This document shows, piece after piece, positions 57,053 through 64,000 of a stretch of DNA of 64,000 bases. The first letter of the stretch is position 1. Each line of letters opens with the position of its first letter. This stretch comes from Mytilus edulis (taxonomy: Eukaryota; Mollusca; Bivalvia; Mytilida; Mytilidae). Under the pieces are notes generated by a model that had not been told where the DNA came from, searched no databases, and worked only from the letters and a program-made list of their open reading frames with translations. A program made the translations under genes and the position numbers. The stretch is taken from contig NC_092354.1 of assembly GCF_963676685.1 (NCBI RefSeq), positions 37,232,193-37,296,192 on the forward strand. The letters run 5' to 3'.

Positions 57053-57355
57053 TCAATAATATTTCTCTGTAACGATGGTGCCGCAATATCTGCGTTGGCT
57101 CCATATAGCTGTGACAACTGCCTCTTCAATGTAGAGGTCTCTAACAGCATACGGGCATTTTATTTCTATAATTTCTGTGGTACCATTTGAGCACAATTTT
57201 CCATCAGGTGTAGCACCAAGAAAACTAAATCCAGGATTGACCACTAAACCACAATCGTAAAGATGGTTGTCCTTATACTTTTCAACATATTGTTCCTTTG
57301 CCACAGTTACATTGCACTCATTACGCAACATGAAGCCTAAAGATGCAATTAGCAA
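57053..57355 (-). pseudogene. Second YqaJ-type nuclease fragment
   Basis: The frame carries LYDCGLVVNPGFSFLGATPD followed by TEIIEIKCPYAVRDLYIEEA. GATPDG and EIKCPY are the metal-binding D and E-x-K motifs of the lambda-exonuclease/YqaJ fold, here intact, unlike the copy at 38.1-38.8 kb. The protein is cut before the YYxQVQxQM helix (it ends EKYY, stop), and the N-terminal W-x-x-x-R-x-x-R-I-T-A-S motif is absent. An acceptor (gcatctttag) lies just before GFMLRNEC, so it may be one exon of a larger gene rather than a mere fragment. Confidence 0.65.
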
Positions 57356-58415
57356 AAACTAGTAAAAACTGTCATAACGGTTAATGTGGGTCTTTCCTAA
57401 CACTTTATTGATTTATTGTGACACATTTAACCTCCTCCTTTACCCCAAAGTTTTAAATTTTTGAAGCTGATGTTAAAGGTGTTCAGTGCTGTATAAAGAT
57501 CTTACACTTAAACGGATATGGCCATCAAAATGTCCCTTGAACTTTTGCATATTAAATTTTTCATTTCCTAAATCTAAGATGTGGGGTGAAGTCTAAGCCA
57601 CATATACGCCGTTTGATATAACATATATGGCCAGGGTTAACAAAACATCACAAAAGCAGCTGAACAGTTTGTCTGAAGAAAAAAAATAGTAGACAATCAT
57701 ACATAGGAATAGGTCAATTTATGACATGTATAGTGTTATTTGTAGTTACTTCAGGTTCCTCTTCACTTCATACATTGAGGATTTAAAACCGTTAACATAT
57801 TCTTATCTGGTTTTGTAAGTTATGACTTCCATAAAATTGTATATATCAATTGAAAATTTGATTATATTTAAGACATTTCCTGTGAGCATCCTCAATTGAT
57901 TGAACCTATGTAACATGTTTAACTTACCCACACTCATTGACTGTTTTAACTATGGATTGTTAAGCATCAATGATGAGTATCTTCAACCTCATAGAAAGAG
58001 GATTACTGTGTCCCGTCAAAAGCATTTTAGACATGCTTTCTAATGCACAAGTGAAATGAATGAACACACTTATTCCGATGAAGGTGTTATTTACAATAAA
58101 TAAAGCAACACTGCAGTCGACAGGGATTAGTATGCCCCTGTTAATCAAATTGAAATTTCATTAAATAGAATTGTAGTCTACATGTATTTGACAAGAAACC
58201 ACTCATTCTTTACATGAGGCATAGGACTAAACATGAACTTCTTAGAAAAAAAATTGAAACTTGATTTCCTTCAGCCATTTGGTTTTATAAAAATAATGAC
58301 TATCCAATTACAAACGAATTCAAGGTTATTGTTTACACAAATTTGATTAGGATTCTGCTGCCTTCTGGAGATATTTTTGAAATGTCGTTTTCGGATACTT
58401 TTCCTTTTGATTCCA
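57356..58415. other. Non-coding stretch
   Basis: No feature is supported. Confidence 0.4.
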
Positions 58416-58419
58416 CAAA

Positions 58420-58697
58420 TCAACGATCAACCCTTAATCTTTGAATTCTTTGGTTATGGGCGTTTTTGCCTTTTATTACACTTCCTCTATTCGTACCACG
58501 ACAACCTTCCACGAATGTGCAAATATCAACATTTTCACCACCATGATCCACTCTGATACGGGAAGGAACTCCATGTTGTGTAGTGGCCTCTATAAAAAGA
58601 TCATAACTCTGTGGTTGGCTGGTTATTATTGCTCGCATGTAAAACAGTAACAAGGCGACTGTAGCCATCAATACCACCATGAACAACAATATTCCAC
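58420..58697 (-). pseudogene. DDE integrase core fragment, frame broken
   Basis: After a taatttag acceptor the minus strand encodes WNIVVHGGIDGYSRLVTVLH, then in a second frame SYDLFIEATTQHGVPSRIRV and DHGGENVD, and finally KNAHNQRIQRL. This is the core of the retroviral-type integrase domain found in multi-copy mollusc genes: first Asp in IDGYSR, second in the D-x-GGEN motif, and catalytic Glu normally in N-Q-R-I-E-R-L-W, here Gln. One frameshift near the NNNQP string and the Glu-to-Gln change argue for an inactive copy. The frame stops at 58420. Confidence 0.6.
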
Positions 58698-58979
58698 CTA
58701 AATTAAGAAAAAAGGAGATGTCATGAAAAGTCATGCAAAACATGCCACAGCTAAGTTATTAAAATTTATAAAAAGTATCAAAACCATAAACATGTGGTAA
58801 TGCAGCTATAGTTTAACACTTAATGCTTTACCACTAAGGGTAAATGTATTGAAAAAAAAGGTTTTAATATGAAGATTGCCATTCTTCATTGGAGTGATTG
58901 CCCTTAAATGATCTCCTTCTTTACTCTTATCATGCCGCCCTGATGTTGAGTGCATAGAAATTGTTGTTTGATATTTAGT

Positions 58980-59205
58980 CAGAAAGGTATGTAGTTACGA
59001 TTCTGTTGTCAGGTCAGTAAAGATTGCATATTTTGGCGTTAATATTGATTCACTTACAGAGTACTTGCATCGGAACTAAACACATTTATTCAAATACCAG
59101 TTGTTGGCATGACACGGGTTATGTTCTTCTCATATATGTCATGATGGTATGATACTTAACACCTAACGGGAAGGATTGTGCCTAATATTCATATGAAATA
59201 TTTGC
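58980..59205 (+). mobile_element. Second copy of the RT-element 3' junction
   Basis: It repeats the last 30 codons of the frame ending at 55146 (VRSVKIAYFGVNIDSL, TAA at 59077-59079) and about 120 bp of the following 3' region, including gttggcatgacacgggttat. Confidence 0.7.
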
Positions 59206-59656
59206 TTAAAGTTATAAAATAAAATAACATAAAAATTAACTCACACTGTAGTTTACCAAAGATTGCACGAAAGTCGAAAATATCGAAAGCGAAACACAAC
59301 CTTTCTTCACAATGCCACGTGGGAATCTCAATGAAAAAAAATCAGAAATAACTCGTGTTTTACAGTAAAAGCACGTGCAAAAATGCGGGAAATTTGAATC
59401 ATCAAAAATAAGTATATTAAAAAAATGGTTCTGGTGACATCACACTCCCCGTCTGATATAATAATATCGCCCTAGGTTTTAAACAAAAAAGATTCTTAAG
59501 ACTGCAAGTAAGAACTAAAAACACTTCGTTAACAAAAATCAAAAAGGAAAATTAACTAGACGACTTAAATTTAAGGCACATGTTTGTAACTACTATCTAA
59601 AATGTCACTAATAAAGTCAATGTACATATCAACAGTTTAAATATTGTTCAATAGTA

Positions 59657-59945
59657 TCACTCAGACAATAGCTTCACAATCTCAGTTATCGGACGAACAT
59701 AAATAACTGGTTTTCCTTGTTTAATAACTTTCTATTTCCTTATAAGATTGTCATTTTCGCTGGCGAATGTTCTTAATATTGTTCCAATTGGCCATTCGGT
59801 CCCAACCATGTCTTTTTCTCGCATAAGAATAATGTCGCCCTGTTCCAAATTTGTCACTTCCTTTTTTCACTTTTGTCTTTATTGTAATGTTTGCAGATAT
59901 TCCCTATTCCAACGTTTCCAAAATATCTCAGCTAATGTTTGAACA
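59657..59945 (-). pseudogene. BEL/Pao integrase C-terminal domain fragment
   Basis: The minus strand encodes EIFWKRWNREYLQTLQ, a stop, RQKW, then NLEQGDIILMREKD, EWPIGTILRTFASENDNL and VIYVRPITEIVKLLSE before TGA at 59657. FWKRWxxEYLxxLQxRxKW with WPxGxI and Y-x-RPI-x-x-x-V-x-L is the order of the domain that ends BEL/Pao polyproteins. Two stops in the frame show decay. The expected LTR would lie below 59650, but no terminal repeat could be established. Confidence 0.6.
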
Positions 59946-60190
59946 TATTTCCATTCTGATTGGTACATACATATAGTTGATATATATTTTCAACGCTATC
60001 TTCTTCCAGCAATACTGTAGAATCCACCACAGGTCCTTCCTGGCCAGGTTTTCCCATCCTGACCCTTCTCCTGTGGGTGGCTTGATCCAATAAGGACAAA
60101 TCAAAGGGCTGAATCACCATAATCTCTACTCTCCTCATCCCTGCCCTCGCTGGAGCACGACCTGAAGGACTCAGAATCAGACATTCTGAA
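59946..60190 (-). CDS. Short coding-like segment downstream of the Gypsy fragment
   Basis: After a tatttttcag acceptor near 60190, one frame starts MSDSESFRSCSSEGRDEESR and soon stops. Another frame reads MVIQPFDLSLLDQATHRRRV and RMGKPGQEGPVVDSTVLLEE. The Ser/Glu-rich start recalls the N-termini of P2X7-like or gag-like proteins. The frame is probably broken. No family is assigned. Confidence 0.3.
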
Positions 60191-60309
60191 AAATATGAAA
60201 AAAATAAACAAACATTAGTTAAACTGACAATTTACGTATTTAATACACACTAATTAAACTGACTACTAGTATTTAAACAATGTGGTAACCTACTCGTTTT
60301 CTCCTCTTT

Positions 60310-60890
60310 TATCTTTTGAGGGTGGAGTAGGACAGACAAGTTGACAGTTTGGGCATTTGTAGGGATCTATTTCATTTGCCTCTTGGATGGACATACCTAT
60401 ACATGTTTATAAGTGGAACCATTCCCGACAGTTATCGCATTGGACCATTGTCTCACCCGTGTCTGGGCCTCGATACACACAGTACTGAGGCGAAGTAGGC
60501 TTGGTCGTATTGCCTGCCAAGACATCAGCACCTTTTTTGAATTGGTCCCTACATGTTTCTAACCAAGCAGGAATCTTCCTATCCCCACATGGCTCGAGTC
60601 TGTCATGGTTAGTATTGAAAACCACCCGTTGGAGTTTTACCTTGTACACATACCCGGTAACCTTACTAATTATGATACCCGGCCCTTTCCATGGTGACCC
60701 TAATTTCTTACATTTACCCTTAATCTGAGCAGTGTCCAAAACATAGACAAGATCCCCCGGCTGGTATGATTTTTCTAAAACCCTAAGGTCATAGTCTCTT
60801 TTCATTTTCTCTTGGGAGGTCTTAAGCTTATCACGAGCAATGGTGTGTGCACTTTTGATAGCTTTTTCTAGGTCTATGACCCTCCGGTGG
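60310..60890 (-). pseudogene. Ty3/Gypsy integrase C-terminus with PHD finger
   Basis: The frame reads VIDLEKAIKSAHTIARDKLK, MKRDYDLRV, GDLVYVLDTAQIKGKCKKLG, SPWKGPGIIIS and NTNHDRLEP, the usual end of a Ty3/Gypsy integrase with its small beta-barrel. A PHD-type finger follows: YCVYRGPDTGETMVQCDNC, REWFHL, an in-frame TAA, then TCIGMS and YKCPNC, closing near 60310. The second Cys of the first pair is Tyr. The TAA codon looks inserted between L and T of the usual WFHLTC. The upstream end is cut by the non-LTR element that begins near 60890, a nested insertion. The finger could have guided integration to marked chromatin. Confidence 0.65.
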
Positions 60891-61474
60891 ATCGCTATCC
60901 TTGCCGTGGTCGGAGGGCTTGCGTGTCTCAGTGACCCCAAGAGCTATGCCAGCTGGAGCTTCGTCTCCTGGTAGGGTTACCCATGCTGGACAGGTCGAAG
61001 GGTAGAGACCAGACTAAAGTGATCCGAACATCGTGAGATGCCCGATGTTTTAAATAAAATAGGCTCTCCAACCCGTTTGCCGTGGGTTGCTACCCGTGTC
61101 GGTGGTTGACGAGATCCTTGTGGATGAGGGCTATAGCCAGACTCCTTACGGTCAGAAAATACCCGGACGGACGAGACTATAGTTCAATAAGCTGCTTTGG
61201 CTTCGAAATCATCTAAACGGGAGGTCGGATGGACCCGGTTCGATCAATCGGCTGGTCATGTCGAGCCCTTCAGTTAATCCTCAACAATAAGCTTTCTTGT
61301 AACAATTTTCATAATATACACATGTATTTTAAATTAAGCTATTTATATTTTGGATAACTGAAGAAGGCGATGGCTCATGGGTCAATCAAGTGGTACGCTT
61401 TCTTTTTCGCTTGATGGATACGCTCTGCTTGAGTATACTATTCTTGGAACATCTGGTGCTTTCCGCAGTGGATC
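60891..61474 (+). other. Probable 5' untranslated region of the non-LTR element
   Basis: It is GC-richer than its surroundings, with features I associate with 5' leaders of I/Jockey-type LINEs (gtggtcggagggcttgcg, gggttacccatgctggacag). The exact 5' end is uncertain between about 60880 and 60950. It is likely to contain an internal promoter, though none is demonstrated. Confidence 0.45.
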
Positions 61475-63148
61475 TTGGGTGCTGATTTTGAGGACCAGCT
61501 ACATTATATATGGAGCTCGTTTTCAGCATTAGCACTCGATCCCGGTTCGCCACGGAAACACAGCATCGCCCTTGTAGGCACTCCGAGGTGGGTGGATGGC
61601 AAGAATGGTGAATCTTTCTCCTTTCATATGGCACAACAAAACAAACACTCGAAATCAGCTTTAATACATAAGAAAAGAAAATGTGATGATTCAGAGCCCT
61701 GTCGGGAAGATGACAGTTGGCCCAGATTTATTGTAATAAAAGGAACAGAAGAAAAACCAATTTCAAAAATATCGCCCTTTGTAATTCACAAACAAATTCA
61801 AAGCGTTGCTGGTACTGTTAAAAAAGTTTCAAAAATGAGATCTGGCAATTTGTTGGTTGAATGTTCCAACAAAAGTCAATCAACAAATTTACTTACAATG
61901 TCTACAATATCAAACTTTCCTGTTTCTGCCTCTCCTCATAACAGTTTGAACAGCTGTAAGGGGATCATTCGAGACAGAAGTCAATACCTTGGTGACCTTA
62001 CCGTGGAAGAAATCGGTGAGGAACTTTCAAGCCAAGGTGTAACTAATGTTATTAGATTTCAAATTAAAAAGAATGGAAATATAATCAAATTAAATACTTA
62101 TCTTTTGACCTTTAGAACTCCAACTCCTCCTCCATCTATTACTTTAGGTTGCTTCGGAATCAGAGTTGACATGTTTATCCCAAACCCAATTCGATGCTTT
62201 ACTTGTCAAAAGTTTGGTCATGGAAGCAAACAATGTCGTGGTAAGCAGAGATGCTTCAAGTGTTCTGACGAAGGACACGAGGGAACAAACTGTCACTCTG
62301 AATCTTCTAATTGTGTAAACTGTGGTGAATCCCATTTTTCATCGTCTAGGGACTGCCCTGTTTACCTTAAAGAAAAAAATATTATTAAAATTAAAACAGA
62401 AAGAAACATTAGTTACCCAGAAGCTAAACAGATAGCTTCTGTTTCGAATGATCTCCTTGTTTCAAACAGACCATCGTACGCCAGCAAAGTTGTCCGCTCA
62501 TTCAGTCACGAGAATACACAAACTCGCATGACTTGGCCAATTGATGCGGACAATTTTAAAATGCTGCCTGTTGAAACAGAACCTACCGATAGAATATTAA
62601 TTCCAAGAAAACCAATATCTTCCAAAACCAGTACTCAGTCAACTCAATCTTCCCTACAGAGCTCACTATCATCACCAAAAAAAAATGAGAAAAAAAAATC
62701 AAATAAAAAAGAAACAGTAGAAATACACAATTGGAGCGGTGAATCTGTCTGGGATTTTCCCAGTGATATAGATGATTCTTCCACCTCCAAAAGTCTTCCT
62801 TCATCTGCATCCAAGAAGGTATCTTCTTCGTCCAGTACACAGTCTACCAGAGCCCAATCTCCTCTTCGTTCTCAAGAAAAGAAGGATGTCCAAAAGAAGC
62901 CAGGAAATACATCCTCTCAGAAGTCTTCTGATTCGAGGTCGCGGGGTAGGGGTCGAGGCGGAGTAACACCAGCTGCGCGTAGTCCTGGAGATCGACGACT
63001 CTCCTCGCACAACAGATTTTCAACACTTATCATCGAAACTGAAATGGAAACCGAAAGTGTTCCGCCACCTGAAAGATCACGATCTCAGGGTGAGCGAAAT
63101 AAGAATGCTGGCAAACTCGACAGCATTCGCCCTTCGTTTATTAAATAA
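61475..63148 (+). CDS. LINE ORF1 protein, gag-like with three zinc knuckles
   Basis: It binds element RNA to form the transposition particle. The frame is open from 61475; Met at 61628 (MAQQNKHSKSAL) is a likelier start because the 51 residues before it look like translated leader. Residues about 90-200 (PRFIVIKG at the start, then LGDLTVEEIGEELSSQG) form an RRM-like region. Three knuckles follow near residues 240-300: CFTCQKFGHGSKQC, CFKCSDEGHEGTNC and CVNCGESHFSSSRDC. The C-terminal 170 residues are Ser/Lys-rich and basic. The length (506-557) and layout fit I- and Jockey-group ORF1. Its TAA overlaps the ATG of ORF2 as TAATG. Confidence 0.88.
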   Translation: MGADFEDQLHYIWSSFSALALDPGSPRKHSIALVGTPRWVDGKNGESFSFHMAQQNKHSKSALIHKKRKCDDSEPCREDDSWPRFIVIKGTEEKPISKISPFVIHKQIQSVAGTVKKVSKMRSGNLLVECSNKSQSTNLLTMSTISNFPVSASPHNSLNSCKGIIRDRSQYLGDLTVEEIGEELSSQGVTNVIRFQIKKNGNIIKLNTYLLTFRTPTPPPSITLGCFGIRVDMFIPNPIRCFTCQKFGHGSKQCRGKQRCFKCSDEGHEGTNCHSESSNCVNCGESHFSSSRDCPVYLKEKNIIKIKTERNISYPEAKQIASVSNDLLVSNRPSYASKVVRSFSHENTQTRMTWPIDADNFKMLPVETEPTDRILIPRKPISSKTSTQSTQSSLQSSLSSPKKNEKKKSNKKETVEIHNWSGESVWDFPSDIDDSSTSKSLPSSASKKVSSSSSTQSTRAQSPLRSQEKKDVQKKPGNTSSQKSSDSRSRGRGRGGVTPAARSPGDRRLSSHNRFSTLIIETEMETESVPPPERSRSQGERNKNAGKLDSIRPSFIK

Positions 63149-64000
63149 TGACAAATATAATCCAATGGAATTGCCGAGGTCTTAAAATAAATCTTCTCGA
63201 GTTAACACTTCTAGTTCAGTCTTTTTTACCTATTGCATTTTGTCTTCAAGAAACTCATCTAAAAGAAAGTGACAACGTATCTTTAAAAGGATACAACATG
63301 TATAGCACATTTTCTAAGGTAGATGAACGTGCTGCAGGCGGATCATCCATTTTTGTGAAGGACAACGTCATTCATAGCACAGTCCAACTCACAACGGATC
63401 TGCAAGCAGTTGCAATTCGTTTATCATTAGACAAAACAATTACATTATGTTCGATATATATTCCACCTAATTCAATTATCGATAAAGCAAAACTCAAAAA
63501 CCTCACTGATCAATTACCCTCACCATTTATACTTATGGGCGACTTCAATGCCCACAATCCATTATGGGGTAGCAAGACTCATAATGCCAAAGGTAAGATC
63601 ATTGAGGACTTTGTCTCTCAAGAAGGATTATGCATTTTTAATGATGGATCTAATACGTATCTTCATCCTGGAAACGGGTCTTATTCTTCTATTGATATCA
63701 CTATATGCGATCCCTCTCTGCTCCTGGATTATTCATGGCGTGTTCATGATGATCTATGTGGAAGTGATCACTTTCCAATAGTACTTGAAATTTTTTTTAA
63801 TTCTGCCCAACAGAGAGTACCACGTTGGAAACTTGACAAGGCGGACTGGTCCTTGTTTGAGAATCTCTGTCGAACGGAACTTCAGTCAAAGATGTTTGAG
63901 ACTGTGCAAGATCCAATTTTAACTTTTAATACAGTTCTAACGTCAATTGCTGACAGAACTATTCCTAAGACCTCGGCAAATCCAAAACATCCCAGTAAAC
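63148..64000 (+). CDS. LINE ORF2, AP-endonuclease domain (truncated by the window)
   Basis: ORF2 starts at the ATG overlapping the ORF1 stop and stays open for 284 codons to the window edge. The apurinic-endonuclease fold is complete in its motifs: IIQWNCRGLK near residue 5, CLQETHL near 33, LMGDFNAHNPLWGS near 129, SSIDITICD near 180 and GSDHFPIV near 205. These place the catalytic Asn, Glu, Asp-x-Asn and Ser-Asp-His in order. The enzyme would nick target DNA to prime reverse transcription. The RT domain should follow beyond 64000. No stop or frameshift is seen. Confidence 0.9.
   Translation, partial: MTNIIQWNCRGLKINLLELTLLVQSFLPIAFCLQETHLKESDNVSLKGYNMYSTFSKVDERAAGGSSIFVKDNVIHSTVQLTTDLQAVAIRLSLDKTITLCSIYIPPNSIIDKAKLKNLTDQLPSPFILMGDFNAHNPLWGSKTHNAKGKIIEDFVSQEGLCIFNDGSNTYLHPGNGSYSSIDITICDPSLLLDYSWRVHDDLCGSDHFPIVLEIFFNSAQQRVPRWKLDKADWSLFENLCRTELQSKMFETVQDPILTFNTVLTSIADRTIPKTSANPKHPSK

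Larger units (their letters stand above)
60891..64000 (+). mobile_element. Non-LTR retrotransposon, I/Jockey-like, 5' part
   Basis: It consists of a 5' leader, gag-like ORF1 (to 63148) and endonuclease-RT ORF2 (from 63148, running off the window). No frame damage is visible in the 2.5 kb of coding sequence seen. It sits inside a Ty3/Gypsy remnant. The clade call rests on the ORF1 zinc knuckles and endonuclease motifs, because the RT is outside the window. Confidence 0.85.

Noticed and set aside
61386-61634. 82-codon minus-strand ORF
   Set aside because: It overlaps the LINE leader and ORF1 start and shows no domain.
62144-63026. Minus-strand and frame-shifted ORFs within LINE ORF1
   Set aside because: They are shadows of the zinc-knuckle protein.

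Overview
The window looks like nuclear DNA of a bivalve mollusc, most likely a marine mussel (Mytilus or a close relative). It is AT-rich and intron-rich, with short exons bounded by GT..AG sites and long gaps without genes. It is crowded with dispersed repeats of kinds I associate with mussel genomes: a repeat containing acgcgcg, a repeat with the core tatgattgccaatgag, and SINEs ending in (CAAT)n. There are no prokaryotic features. The species assignment is inference from repeat style, because no search was run.

Layout. 0.8-3.2 kb: three phase-matched exons of an unrecognised minus-strand gene. 4.1-5.5 kb: a small plus-strand gene with compensating frameshifts, repeat fragments, and a CIDE-N-like exon. 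5.5-9.0 kb: dispersed repeats and a 172-bp tandem array. 9.0-9.8 kb: two exons of an unknown gene. 10.6-10.9 kb: an ACGT-rich array. 11.9-13.3 kb: a coding unit interrupted by a SINE and by a frameshift. 14.2-14.5 kb: six copies of a 56-bp repeat. 14.7-23.6 kb: plus-strand exons that may encode an OB-fold (single-strand nucleic-acid binding type) protein, interleaved with SINEs and two MITEs. 27-33.6 kb: zinc-finger remnants and two unknown ORFs. 33.9-36.7 kb: a degenerate array and SINE pieces.

37.5-39.1 kb: a divergent pair, a Cys-rich minus-strand gene and a plus-strand YqaJ-type nuclease plus PHD-finger gene, both broken. 41.0-45.3 kb: two phase-matched exons of a minus-strand gene next to an intact 781-codon Penelope-like reverse transcriptase. 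46.0-47.5 kb: a P2X7 intracellular-domain gene with a SINE inserted in its exon, flanked by a clear 13-bp target duplication. A minus-strand pseudogene of a widespread invertebrate family lies tail to tail with it (47.6-49.6 kb), and a decayed second P2X7-like module follows at 51.5 kb. 54.4 kb: one terminal exon. 54.9-60.9 kb: fragments of reverse transcriptase, YqaJ nuclease, DDE integrase, BEL/Pao and Ty3/Gypsy elements. 60.9-64.0 kb: the 5' part of an apparently intact non-LTR retrotransposon, with a gag-like ORF1 joined by TAATG to an AP-endonuclease ORF2 that runs off the window.

Most of the window is accessory DNA built by repeated nested insertion. No operon-like cooperation is visible. 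The best second-look items are the SINE-interrupted P2X7-like gene, the intact Penelope-like element with an N-terminal cysteine pair motif and no endonuclease seen, the TAATG-coupled LINE, and the nuclease plus PHD gene.
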